NCBI GenBank assembly: GCA_001465935.1
Contig: LNKV01000031.1
Location: 23,871 to 87,870, forward strand
Source of the DNA: Clarireedia homoeocarpa
Taxonomy: Eukaryota > Ascomycota > Leotiomycetes > Helotiales > Rutstroemiaceae
Length of the DNA stretch: 64,000 nt
Direction: 5' to 3'
Both the position numbers and the translations under genes were made by a program. The notes below the pieces were generated by a model, which had not been told where the DNA came from, made no database searches, and saw only the letters and a program-made list of their open reading frames with translations. Shown piece by piece: positions 1 through 11,569 of this stretch; the stretch's first letter is position 1; every line of letters begins with the position of its first letter.

Positions 1-438
1 CTATATTTATTTTATTAGATTTAAAATAAATAGATTAAGATTATATTTTATCTTTGTTTATCTGATTAGTATAAAGATTAGTATATATATCTAGTTTCTC
101 TATATTATATAATATTATATATCGGGTTTTTAGTAATCTATCGGGTTACTTACAAGTCGGGTTTCTTGATTACTAATAACCCGACCCGTAGGTCGGGTAC
201 CCGCGGGTCGGGTTGAAAAGATCCACGGGTGACCCGCGGGTACCCGATGCGCAGCCTAGATACAATAGCGCAGGTTAGTATTATATTGAGCGAGAAGTTG
301 AGCAAGGTTGCTATTGCATTTCTATTGCTATGAAGAGGCCGTATCGATTTGACTGTGAGAGGAAGGTCATCGAGATTTTTACAGAATTTACTCTTTCCCC
401 TATCCGAAGATAATTGGGGTCATCTTCGGTGTTGCTAC
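1..438. other. AT-rich flank with GGGTCGGG palindromes
   Basis: No gene is seen. The first 130 bases are strongly AT-rich. Between about 122 and 250 lies a run of CGGGT/ACCCG words, including GGGTACCCGCGGGT near 195 and its inverted counterpart ACCCGCGGGTACCC near 231-245. This looks like the end of a dispersed repeat; similar CGGGTACCCG-rich ends occur in hAT-type elements, but no transposase or target duplication can be shown here. The rest, up to 438, is the 3' flank of the GH106 gene. Confidence 0.35.
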
Positions 439-3400
439 TTATATCACCCTCACAGCCTTGTATGGCGTTACCACTACAGGTCCCGATAACCCGTAATCAA
501 TACTAGTTGAATTCTCAGCCATTAATGAATTAGCAAGTGCGGCAGGGACTCCAGCCGTCAGTATGGCCGAGCTTCGGGACTTCACGGCATTGAAAAGCGT
601 GGTTGAAACATCGATTTGCAGTTGATTTTTTCCAATTCGAGAGTATTTTGAGATATCGATGGTCGGGTCAAAGAGATCAATTGGCGGAAGTTCGTGGCTG
701 TTAAGAAGAACTTTGACGGTATGCTGAATGGCGCTGAGTGAAAGCTTCGCATTCAGGGACGAGAGATCAAAAGTAGTGGTGTAGTGGCCGATTCCTGACA
801 CATCAGAGAGGTTATATTGAGCCCAGGACTTCAGCTTAGTGTTGAGGATCGTGTGGTTGGTGATTTCTGTATGTGTGCTTGAGAGGTTGGATGTGGGATG
901 CCAGTCTTCGATCGTGACGTTCCAAGTTTTTAACGTGAATAAATCTGGGACTTTAGCCTGGATATACACTTCCTTGCCATTAGATAGCGTAATGGTGCTA
1001 TCGCCAACGGCCTGGATAGTGATACACCCATCTTTACTGCTAAATCCGAGAACATTCTCCTCCGAACCTGTAACTGAGAGATTCGGTGATTGTCGACCAT
1101 GGAAGGACTTTTCCCTAGCAAAGGCAATGATGGTGCTTGCATTGCCTTTGAGAGTCATCGTCATTGAAATAGTGGAGGCATCTCTTGTGAATTCGACTAT
1201 GGGGCTGAAGGTACCGGCCCAAGCGTCAACTTTAAATGGGTATCGAGTTTCCGGGAATTTGATGCTGAAGCGAGCCTTTGTAGTCGGGTTTGGATTCCAA
1301 AAATATATGAAATCGGCGGATAAATCAACATCGGTTTTCCACATGGTATGGAACCAACTGTAATTGGTGAACGCCACTCTAGGCTTAACTCCAATTGTGG
1401 ATAGAACTTGAGGAAGAGCATCCACTGTGGGGCAGATCTTGACCCTTTTAGGGTATTGGACAACGAGGTTGTTCAGACGAGTCTGGAACGCCTCAAGATC
1501 GCAGCTGGCTGGAAGGCAAACACCGCTGATATGAGTAGGAAGTGATTTCAAGAAGACGATTGGAAAATCTCCCCTGGCGTAGTCTTCAAGTCTAGATACA
1601 GTATCGTATGGGAGGGAACCAGTGCCATCAATTACCAATGCCTTGAATGCGGGGCCGTTGGGTGCGAGCGTCTTGTTTTGGACTGTTAGATTTTTGAGGC
1701 TAAGATTCGTAGGCCCAATGTACTCGTATGAATATCCTTATCGGAAATTAGCAATTGCTTTGGCTCAATAACACACCAGAGGTTCCTACCTGCAGTGCTC
1801 AACGAGGAAGTATTCAAAACCGCAAGTTTGAAAGCGTTAGCCGATGTCAAAAAGGCGAGGTCAATTTTAGCAGTTCCCAGCTGCGAGATCATGCTATTCC
1901 TTGCGATATAGTCCATAGAAGATTTGTAGGTATCCCAGGCAGGCTGGCATCTGGAGTGCATTTCAGGGACTCTATAATAGAAAGGGGTGTACCCTGGCCA
2001 CGTAGTTCCTGCGTAATCCCCACTGTACGGCATCCCATGTAAAACAAATACGTTGACCCCAGCAACCAATTGCCTGTTAACCGTTGTGAGGAGCTCTGGC
2101 ATAGGTTGGAAGTACGCGGAGGCCGCAACTGTAAGCGCTCCAGTTTCCGAGGAGATGATGTTTTTGTTGGAGGCGTGAGCCGGCCCAGTAAATTGACGAA
2201 GTTGATCGATTGTGGGAAAACCAAGTGACTCGGTCTCTGGAGTATCAATGAGTGGGATGTCGGCAGCCTGTGCAAATTGTCAGCCATTCTCCCGTATTGT
2301 CTTCTTTTAATTGAAGTTATACCATGTCAAGCGGCAAGTTATACGCGGGCTGATTCGAGAACTTGAGGCCTTTTTTGTGAGACCAGTCTTGCATATGTCC
2401 AATATACCTCTGATAGAGTTCATTAAGCGTAGCTCTATAATCATCATTGATGCCCTGGCCACCATCAGTTCCAATTCCTAACAACGTTCGGTTGACGTAA
2501 GGTGGAACGAGTTGTCCCCAAGTGTTCTCTCCGTTGTAGATGAATGGTAGGTATTTGGTCAAATCATAACCTCGACGAGTCTCGAATTCGTGAAGGAAAT
2601 CTGGCGTCCACCATGCTGTGGCTATCATTTCCATGCTATCTTCCCAGGCTTCACTGTAGTATTAGGAGAGACACTAATTAAACGTTGGAGATCGACTTAC
2701 TGTATTGTCCGACCTTCGCAAGTATCTTTTGATTGTGATCATCCAGAATATTCTGGTCGATGAAATCGGTAGTGACCTTGGCGCCGGCATCGCTGAAATG
2801 ATCTACGATCCACGATCCATTTCCAATGATACTATCTGGATGAACAGCTCCAGAGCAAGACCTCTGATTCGTGTACCTCTCATAAAAGGCCATAATTTGC
2901 CAATCTCCTGTTTTCGGTGACTTGAATGAAAGCCTTCCATCGATGAACTTGGAGGTGATGTCAATCAGAGAGCTTTCTTCGAGATATGTATTATTGACTG
3001 GCAGCAAGTAGTTTGCAGAGGCAATCAAATACGTGGATTCGACAACTAAAATTCTTCTCCTTAGAACAGCATAGAACATGACCTAGTCAGTCGTGCTTAC
3101 CTTGCTCAATTCGTCCTGCAATTACAGCGATGAGCTTCTGGTCGACGCGAGGCTCAGTCTGATGCATGAAAGTTGTAATGCTAGCTTCCAGGGGAGGATG
3201 GTCCGCGGGCAGAGGAAGACTCCCTGAAAATTCTTTCCCAGATGGTACGACAATGGCTGAGTATGACTGGAATAAATTAGTGATAATTAATCTAAAGGGG
3301 ATCTAGGTCAAACTTACCAATTCTTTCGCGAGTCCCTTGGATTCCATCCTTGCTGGAGCTCCCTGTCCTTGATTGGCGCCGAGAGCAAAGCTCATCAGCA

Positions 3401-4000
3401 ATTGTTGATCTTGGGCAGCCTCAACAGCAGCGTCAAAGAGTTGCTTATAAGCAGGAGAGCCATAGCCATATTTGTTCCACTAATACTCCTCTTGTCAGCA
3501 GTATTCTGATCTGGAAATAGCATAGGACGGCGGTGACAGCGCAGAGTCCTGGCAAAGTTGTGATTCAAAGTGATAACGAATGCAGAACAAATTAGCACGT
3601 ACGTCAGTTGGGGTTGGACCCCCTGCCGGTAGACCATACAGGTAGAAAGTCAACAGTTCAAAACCTCCCATGCCGACCCTGGCTAAGCCTTCAATATCAT
3701 CCTTGAGAACTTTTGCGGACACCGACGCATCTGGAAGCCTATATGAAACATTAATGTTGTTTTCAATGTTAACCAGAGAGGAACGTGAGCTGACCAGTAC
3801 CGAACTGATGGGCGATGGATATTTTTTGGGTTAACAAAGGAAGCCTGGAATTCTTCTTTGATCGTGCTGGTTTGAGAACCTAGAACCGCGCTGGCTAAGA
3901 TAATTGCGATGGTTCCGATACTTTTGAAGGACTAATTAGAGGTGTGAGAAAGCAGATAATCTTGTTTAAGCTGGTGATTTGAAAATTGACTCACTTCCAT
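439..4000 (-). CDS. Secreted GH106-type glycoside hydrolase (alpha-L-rhamnosidase-like), 1017 aa
   Basis: The product resembles the large fungal proteins of glycoside hydrolase family 106, which remove rhamnose from plant cell-wall polysaccharides; it should act outside the cell. Nine exons join in frame (minus strand): 4000-3995, 3931-3795, 3738-3603, 3479-3318, 3266-3101, 3045-2701, 2648-2323, 2267-1790, 1736-439, summing to 3054 nt. A hydrophobic signal peptide (IAIILASAVLGS) follows a two-codon first exon. Family landmarks include RYWLPDASVS, GLARVGMGGFELL, WEDSMEMIATAWW and YSYEYIGP, with a beta-sandwich-like C-terminus. The acceptor at 2649 (TGAAG) and the 53-nt intron 1737-1789 are needed to keep frame; unspliced, the latter looks like a frameshift. 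No premature stop remains, so it is judged intact although it sits beside repeats. Family call is confident, substrate is inference. Confidence 0.85.
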
Positions 4001-5456
4001 GACGAATTCCAAAGTCTTTAAAAAGCGAAATCAATATAGAATGTGTCAAGCCCACGTCCTATGATAGAAGACAGAATATGAACTTCCACCGTCACTTTAT
4101 GTAAATTCTCGTGTAGTCTTACAAAGCTCCTCTCGCACAACATTACCCCGTGAAGGGCCGAGCAGCGGCTCGGGTTATTCGACCCGTTCCCCCACATGGG
4201 AGGCGAAAGAGATGAGCTGCGGGATATTGCAGGGTATAGCTAGTCATATAGACTCTACCTGTGCGGGGGTGGGTGTCATTGATGTCTAGAGGCTTAACCA
4301 GTTTTTGTAAATTTAAGAATGTTGGCCCGAATTTTTTTAGTGATGGGGGAAGTTCCTACCCTTTGTAAGCTGATATAGGGTAGTTTGATGATAAAAATTC
4401 AAAATAGACATTAGAGTAACTGACGTGGTCTCCGTGAAAGTATGGTAGCTCAGGTCCACATCTAAAGCAAGTTTAGGCAAGGAGTCGCCTTGGCTCCACC
4501 CATCAGATGCCTCGTTTTAGGTCGTTCACTAGAATTTCAGCTCTGCTTTCGAAGTGGAATAACGAAAATGGCACCCAGATTACAGTGAATCCGGTGGTGT
4601 CGCTACTCTCTTTCAGATTGAGCAGTTCTATTGGCTATGGAATAGGATTATAGATACCCTCTATAATAGATGTTAAATGTAGTATCGTACTCTGTACCCC
4701 TTGCCGATTCAAGCCTAGTGGTCGCTTACTGGGTTGCTCGTATATCCTCGTACTTTTCATTGGTGTACGAGAATATCCGAGTATCAGCATCACTAGCCTT
4801 TTGTTGAGAGAGTACAAGCTGAGCTATCTTTTGAGAATCAAGATTCTAAAAAAATTGTAATTATTTGCATCTTTCTCCTGATCAGTGGTCCTAACCCCCA
4901 GGCGGTGAGCGCGTTCTACCCCCCCCCGAAAAGCGGGCCCCGACCAGGGACGCCGATTACCAGCCTACACATATTTATCCTTGAGACTAAGTAATTACTA
5001 TTACAATATACTTGTTAGAGATAAAATAGATTTATAAGTATTAGTATATATATTAATATGTAATATTATTAAGGTCTGAAGGCTATAGATATAAGATATT
5101 AAATTGATATAAAACCTGGATAACTAAGCACTTCTGACAACACTATATCCCCAACCTACTTGGTTCTTGGTTTCTCTAGATGTAACTGACAAATTCTAAC
5201 TTTTAAGCGAATACGCTGTACCACAGGTGAAATACGAATGCGAATTCTGACTTTTAAGCGAATACGCTATACGGAAGTATATATATATCTTGATTTTTCT
5301 GCTCTTCGGTGAAGCTGCAGCCCAGCCCAGCCCAGCCCAGTCCTAGCTGGTTCCGAAGCCCCGCTACTAGAGGTTATAATGGAACTGGCTAATCTTTTTA
5401 AAAGATTATTATTAATTAATTAATTTTTATAATTAAAAGTTTATACTACTACTGTA
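4001..5456. other. Intergenic, AT-rich, no gene seen
   Basis: This holds the promoter side of the GH106 gene, then degraded DNA. A C-run lies near 4919-4926. An AT-rich block spans about 4975-5120. A 25-bp direct repeat (core CTTTTAAGCGAATACGCT) occurs near 5196 and 5248, about 52 bp apart. A (CAGCC)n pentanucleotide run lies near 5313-5340. No ORF with recognisable family content was found. Confidence 0.5.
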
Positions 5457-5657
5457 TGCCCCCCAAGAACAAAGGTTATTTGGCGGGTTTTGCCACAGAA
5501 GTAGCGAGGGTGCAAACAGGGGGTTTTAACCACTCAAAATAGTCCTTTTTACATCGAAGATACCTCGGATACAAAACCTTCAATTTTGAGTGGTTATCCC
5601 CCCTGTTTATACCCTCTGTGGCAAAACCCACCGAATAACCTTTGTTCTTGGGGGGCA
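5457..5657. mobile_element. Foldback MITE (family 1), 201 bp, TA target site
   Basis: The two ends are inverted copies of about 44 bp beginning TGCCCCCCAAGAACAAAGG and running to GGGTTTTGCCACAGA, with only a couple of mismatches. The inversion continues almost to the centre (AACCACTCAAAATTGAAGG arms), so the whole element folds as a near-perfect hairpin. It is flanked by TA on both sides (5455-5456 and 5658-5659), the target duplication of Tc1/mariner-type transposition. It carries no gene; short ORFs across it are artefacts of the palindrome. A diverged second copy lies at 50735-50896. Confidence 0.85.
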
Positions 5658-5662
5658 TAGTA

Positions 5663-5727
5663 TCCCCTTGACTGCCATACGCGACTTCCCCACCTTATTT
5701 TTGGTGAGGTCGCGAGTAGTTGGCAGT
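5663..5727. mobile_element. Foldback MITE (family 2), right end truncated
   Basis: It starts with TCCCCTTGACTGCCA after a TA at 5661-5662, continues to CGACTTCCCCACC, a short spacer, then GGTGAGGTCGCGAGTAG and TTGGCAGT. Compared with the complete copy at 58363-58435 it lacks the last bases (CAAGGGGA). It begins five bases after the end of the family-1 MITE, so two different elements are nearly abutted. Confidence 0.75.
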
Positions 5728-6347
5728 ATACGATCTCGAACCTCCCGCAGTACCTAGTACGCCAGCACAAGGAGAATACGCTGGAGGCCCGGAAGGCTAT
5801 CGTCGCTCTGTATACCGGGGCCCTTCTATGCTGGTACTCTACCCGATGCCGCGTACAGCTAGCTCTACGGATTCCGTCCCGGCTATCGATGCCCTGACAG
5901 TCCACCGCGGGTTTGTACATTGAGTATACCCTTTTCTCTCTATCAGCTGGAAGGTGTTCAGAGTACACTGTACCAATCAGTACCCGTAGGCCGGCTCTTG
6001 TGAAACCAAATATAAGCCTAAATTGTCACTTCTCTAGAAGTGGCGTCACTTTTGGAGTTTTCACACATAAGCGATCGGTACTCAGGATGGTCTACGATGC
6101 TAGTATATTTGCTATTTTCATCCTTGTTTAAGGCTTCTAGCTGTAGTTTAGCGGACAGTGAGGTTGCCACCGAATAGACTTTTACCACGTTTATCGACGA
6201 TGGCTTTTCCGGCCTCGGCAAGGCCATCGGCGATAAACTCACCACTCGCATATAAACGGAAATAGTCTGCCTTGAAACTAAAATGAAGAACCCAAATCAA
6301 AACGAAAGCTTCTACAAAAATGGTAATAGTTATGAGAATCATAACTT
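5728..6347. other. Intergenic, no supported gene
   Basis: GC content is normal, but no family is recognisable. On the minus strand, just downstream of the P450 stop, an open stretch (about 6148-6347) encodes a hydrophobic segment and a GEFIADGLAEAGKAIVDKRG-like tail. That resembles the C-terminal end of a reductase only vaguely and is not called. Confidence 0.4.
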
Positions 6348-8005
6348 TCATTGTTTTCTGGAAGAGAACTTTATGTACAGTGGACCTTTCTCCCAAGTTA
6401 TGTATATGGCTTGAGTCGCATGCCAATCATCTTGCCCAGCTAGGAGTTCGAAATCAAATCTATACAAGAGTTTAGATACTATCAGTCGCATCTCCGCGTA
6501 GGACAAGTTCTTTCCTATGCAATCGCGAGGGCCATGACTGAATGGTTTGAATACTTCGTGATTGTCATTGGCGAACTTGGCATCATATAGTGGATGCGTA
6601 TTCTTTAACCATCTTTCAGGACAGAAAGAGTCAGGCTCGAGAAAATGTTCTGGGTTCCGAAATGTTGCCCATTGCATCACATGAACCGCGGTCTACTGAC
6701 AATTTAGCTTCTGAGGGGCCGGGGGGGGGGGTCAATCTAAAAGAGCGACTTACTCCTCGGGGGACAAACTTCCCATCGATCTCAGCACCAGGTGATGCTC
6801 GGGGTGGAGTAAGTCCTGCCGGCGGATATACTCTCAGAGTTTCCTCAATTGATGCATGCAAGTATTCGAGGTTATTAGTGCTGATCAAATCAATCTCTGA
6901 CTCGTCTTGAAATGCTTTCCGGATCTCATTTATGACTCTTGCCTTCACACGAGGTGTCTGACCCAAGTAAAAGAAAAACCCTGATAATGCGGTTGCTGTC
7001 GTTTCACTGCCGGCAACAACGAGCACAGGTAAATTAGACATAATCTCGGCGTCTGAGAAACCTGGGGTTCCATCGCGACTTGGTCGTTGCATGTAAGTCA
7101 CGAAATCACGGCGACCGTTTGGCTCCGTGCTAAGTTCCATACGTACTTTTCCTTTCTCCATGGCCAAACGATTGTTTTCTTCACCCTTTTTTGATCCAAA
7201 TAATTTCTCAACTAGAGGGCCGATGGTAGGATACTTCCTGCAAGCTCGTGAAAAGGCATCGCTCTTTATGCCTTCAAAAACGCTAAGAACCCATGGATGG
7301 TATTTGCTGCTTTCAAGACAGCCAAACGACTCTCCGTATGTCATATCGCCGATAATGTCGAAAGTGGTAAAGTTGAGCCATTGAACGATGTTCATTGATG
7401 TCCCAGAGTCTGCATGCTGCTGGACGCGATCCACGAGTAGCTGGATGTATTTCTTCAGGATACCTTCCTGCTCATACATGGCTGCGTCACTGAAAGCGTG
7501 CCCAAGTTGTCTTCGTTGCCGACGGTGTACATCTCTAGGTGCCGATGCTATAGACTGCTCGGTTCCGCGAGGGAAGAACAGCGGTGCTTTTTCAAACTCG
7601 GCATTTCCATCAGTGCGACGAGCAAAGACTTGGGGCCAGCCTATGCTACCATCTAGAGCAAGACGGTCAGGCCCTATTCGGATAACAGGACCGTATTTCC
7701 TGTGGAGCTTGGCGATAATGTGAACACCTGTCCCTGCAATATCGACGGTATATGTGTAGGGCAAGTCGGTTACGGCCCAGAGTTTTGGACCAGGAATTGC
7801 ACGTAATGGATGAAGATATATCCGATATAAGACCAGTCCTACTCGGTAAAGCAAAACCTATGAAGTGCATCGTTCAGTGTTGATATGTATCGTTCCGACA
7901 TCTTGGACTTACGAGAATAAATAACAAGGCGGCTGAATTGAACACGTCTACTCGTACAGCTGGAGGCTTGGGGTAATACTGTTGGTTGGGGATACGGGAA
8001 GACAT
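6348..8005 (-). CDS. Cytochrome P450 monooxygenase, 513 aa
   Basis: A heme-thiolate monooxygenase of the microsomal class II type, expected in the ER membrane with CPR as electron donor. Exons on the minus strand are 8005-7913, 7857-6754 and 6692-6348, together 1542 nt. The N-terminus has a hydrophobic anchor (FNSAALLFILVLLYRVGLVL) followed by the proline-rich hinge PLRAIPGPKLWA. The I-helix motif AGSETTATAL, the K-helix EETLR, the PERW region and the heme-binding FSHGPRDCIGKN (Cys ligand) are all present in order. Length is usual for fungal P450s. The overall look is that of fungal secondary-metabolism P450s such as the isotrichodermin C-15 hydroxylase/CYP65 group, but the substrate cannot be assigned. 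The second intron (6693-6753) contains an 11-base G run on the plus strand. No partner biosynthetic gene is adjacent. Confidence 0.92.
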
Positions 8006-9777
8006 GTTGCTGGTAAGAAGCAGCTGATGAATTTAAAAAGTCCGTTAGAGATCACAATGGATGCAGGCACAGGTATATATAGGTTAATATAGTCTGTCGC
8101 TTTCTTGATTGGCAATCATGAACAGTGATCTCCTTTCCGCCAATTTTATGTCAAACATATCTGCACCAACCAATATTTCCGTCGCCTGGTTTATGAAGGT
8201 CAGCGTACAGGTCAACTTTCGGCACCTCTTCTTCCGAGAATTGCCGGATACGGCAGTTGAAAGATCCACTCTGTCAATCCTACGAGCGATGCGACCTCTT
8301 CACTTTGCTGTCAATTCCAACCAATGGTTCAGCATGATATACCTTACAACACCTCACTTTGCACAAACTACTTTTCGGAATTCCCTTATCCGCGGCAGCA
8401 CAAACTTAAAGTACTGCGGATAACGGTAAATGTAACATCCGAAAGAGCAATTATACATATAAAGAGCATCCTAGGAGCAATAACCAGAACGCAGCATCAC
8501 AAGCGTATCTTGTTCTAATAAATATAGCATTGAGCTATACACAATGCACAGTACTTACTGGGTCATAGGATAGATCACTGAGCCCTTGTTCGACACTTGT
8601 GTGCTACAGTATCCTGCTTTATCTTATCGCGTTCAACATGGCCATGTCACTATCACATTCTCTACTAGAAGCAAACTCGTCATAGCAGATCGCGAAGGTT
8701 GCCTAGGCTAGTTTGTGTAAAGGCTGTCGTGATTTCGATCGTGATTCTGACAGGTAACTTTGGGATCGATCCGCTCAATACAAGTTTATCGTCTTTCCCA
8801 GTAGTCATTCCAATGCGGGGAAGATCGAAATGGTCCGATTAAACTGGAGTTCCCCTTGCAAAGGTTCATCTGAGAACAATTACACGTTCCGCTCATATCC
8901 AATGAGGATCGCTTGCGTTCCAATGCTCCGGACTCCCGATAGCAGGGGAATGTGATTTGCTCTACCATCCAACTTTAGCCAACTAAACTTCGCGACTATC
9001 TTTGAGAACCCGAAGTCCACTGGGACTAGTACGATGCTACAAACTGTAGAAAATCTTGCGTATTAAACAGATTCTATACTATACAGTAGCTCGAGAGTAG
9101 TTCGAGAGTGTTTAGCCAAGGTAGTTTAAGCTACCCATTGTTAGAATCAGTAAGTATTAGAGAAACAAGGTCTACAAATCTTTATACTTGAAACCCACCC
9201 TAAGTATGCTATGAGTAGTGAGTATTGCCAGACTACGTAAGTCAAGTCTGTCCCTACTTAATTTGGTAGTAGCCCCATCTACCCCGCCACTAGGCGATGC
9301 AGGACCCTGGGCCAACTGTAGCTCTAACAGAATACAGGTCTTATGACCTCATTTAATACACAATTCAGAGCACGGAATCGTACTTTGATTTTAGCCTGCT
9401 CAGGCACTTCAACCGTTGTAAAGTTGTAAGCATGAGATAGAACTTTACCTGCATGACTTCCACTTGAAATTTTATGAAAACACGAAAGTATAAGGTGGGA
9501 TAGATCCTATAGCAGTCCGAACGGCTCCAAGAACAGGAAGAGGAAAATATAATTTGTGTTGAAATCTGAAATGAAACGAATAATAGTTCATCCTTCCAAG
9601 GCTATCATAATAGTGGCGCGTTGACGTTGGCTATGAGATTGCTAAGGATATCGGATTTAGTGTAGAATTTAGCAGCATACCACAAACGAAGTGTTTGGCC
9701 CCGCCCATATGCTTATCTGTCGTCCGTGGATGACACCTGATGGATATATATGGACTGCCCTATTCGGAAGTACAGGC
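8006..9777. other. P450 upstream region and gene-poor DNA
   Basis: This contains the promoter of the P450 and then about 1.5 kb without a supported gene. An open stretch at 8084-8269 on the minus strand and the overlapping plus-strand 8109-8423 look protein-like but match no family I recognise. The rest, with many CTAGTA/AGTACT words, looks like degraded repeat DNA. Confidence 0.4.
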
Positions 9778-9977
9778 CGTTGGTTAATATTGGCGAATAG
9801 CCCCCGAAATCAGAATAGGCTGTTCTACCTGAATAGGCCGGATATACAACATTGATGTAGATAGAAATATTAACTTCTTTTCCTTCTCTTTTATATTCAG
9901 AATACCCAGCAAGTACTTAGAGTACTAGCTCTAACTTCTTACCCTAAGGGTTGTATATATATCTTAAAATCTTAATA

Positions 9978-11325
9978 CAGTACTAGTCCATAAGTTTAAG
10001 CGAGAATCGATAAAATCGCGTTTTGACGCGATCACCTTCTACTATATCCTTTATTAAACTATCAATTATACTACTATAACGTACTATATTAGGATCTATT
10101 GATGGGAATACTCTAAAGCGAAAGGAATTAAAGCCTTGCGAAAGAGGAGAGATTATCGGGGTATACAAATGTGGTGTAAAACCTAGCTATATTGCTAAGG
10201 TCCTAAATCGCCTATCCGGAACTATCTATACTACGATTAAAAGCTACCTACTACGTAATGCCGGAGTAACTAGAGCTCGAAGCGGTGCTCCGAAGACTTT
10301 TAATAATCGAGAAGTACGCGCTCTTATACGTTATATACGAGCAAACCCCAAGGACACCTATCCACAAGTCAATGCCGGGTTGGGATGTAAATATTCGGTT
10401 AATAAAATAAAGCGTATACTTGAGGGCTCTGGGATACTCAACTGGTGTGCTAAGAGGCGCCTTTACCTTACAGAGAAGGTAGCAAAACTAAGATATGAAT
10501 AGTGTAAAGCCAGAAGGTATTGGAAGTTCGAAGAGTTCGCAAAGTATATATGGTCCGACGAGTGCTCAGCAGAGCGGGGTAAAGGAGGGGTTAGGGAATA
10601 GGTATTCTGTACTGTAGCAGAGAGGTTGCTTTCGCAAAACGTCTCAATTTATAAGAAATCGAAGGATATATCAGTGATAGTGTGGGTATGTTTTTGGTGG
10701 CAAGATAGAGCTATCTACAGGTCGAATCTATATATCCTAGAGCGGGACTTCGAATCGAAGAAGTATAGGTATTCTGCGAACTCCTATCTTGAGGTGCTCA
10801 ACGAAAATATCGAATCCTACTGGGAACCTGGGCTAGTCTTTATGTAAGATAACGCCCCTATCTATACTGCCTGTAAAGTGCGCCAATAGTTCCAAGATAG
10901 AGCTATTCCAGTCCTCGATTGGCCTCCTTACTCGCCGGACTTAAACCCAATTGAGTATATATAGTGGTATCTGAAAAACTGGGTTCTTAAGTTATACTTT
11001 GAGCTTGAAATATTAGGAGTAGGGGAGGATGCCCGAGAGGCATTAGAAAAGGCTTTAATTGAGGCCTGGGATTGTATTCCAGCTAAGATTTTTGAGTCCT
11101 GCTTAAGAAGTATGGAAGATAGACGGGATGCAGTACTAGAGGCAAAGGGGTGGTATACAAAGTACTAGGGTATATGATTTTTTTTTAGCGACAGCGAGGT
11201 TATATTATATCTTCAATCCTTTAATCTTAAGCAATAATAATATATGGTTATTTAATAATAAAGCTGTAAAGTACGACCTATAGACTACTGAAATCAGGCT
11301 CGCTTAAACTTATGGACGAGTACTG
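9978..11325 (+). mobile_element. Tc1/mariner (Fot-like) DNA transposon, 1348 bp
   Basis: Terminal inverted repeats are CAGTACTAGTCCATAAGTTT at the left and its near-complement at the right (AAACTTATGGACGAGTACTG), about 27 bp long. The element is flanked by TA on both sides (9976-9977, 11326-11327). Size and target match fungal Tc1/mariner elements. The enclosed transposase is broken by point mutations only. Confidence 0.9.
10138..11168 (+). pseudogene. Tc1/mariner transposase, RIP-degraded
   Basis: One reading frame runs through the whole span and encodes a helix-turn-helix N-terminal part (VYKCGVKPSYIAKVLNR) followed by the DDE catalytic region: SDEC, a damaged DNAPIYTA block, and DWPPYSPDLNPIEY. 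There are about five in-frame stops (for example near 10499, 10601, 10846, 10888 and 10961). Each sits where CAA/CAG (Gln) or TGG (Trp) would be expected, that is, C-to-T type changes, and no frameshift is needed. This is the signature of repeat-induced point mutation. The element cannot make a functional transposase. Confidence 0.88.
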
Positions 11326-11569
11326 TATAACCTTAAAACAATGGGTCGAAGGTGACATCTGGTCTATTCAGGTAGGGCGGCCTATGCGGATTTCGGGGAC
11401 CATTAGTCAACATTGACCAAAAGAATAGGCCTATTCGCTAATATTAACAAATACTGTAGGCCATATTTCCGTTGTCAAATCGTTTGGTCTACGTTTCGCT
11501 TCCTTCCAAGCCAGCACTAACTGGATTCGAATACGGTAATCGAGAGACAACTTTCTCGTCGTTAGTGCA

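Larger units (their letters stand above)
9781..11449. mobile_element. Outer foldback element split by a Tc1/mariner insertion
   Basis: The left arm (9781-9840: GTTAATATTGGCGAATAG, CGAAAT, AATAGGC, TACCTGAATAGGCC) reappears inverted and diverged at 11355-11449. Arms match over roughly 60-90 bp with a small insertion in the right arm. The Tc1/mariner element at 9978-11325 sits between them, implying that the foldback was there first and was then invaded. Confidence 0.6.

Noticed and set aside
5476..5968. Minus-strand open frames across and right of the MITE
   Set aside because: They translate the palindrome and following low-information DNA, with no conserved motif.
6590..7723. Several plus-strand open frames opposite the P450
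   Set aside because: All are shadows of the minus-strand P450 exons.
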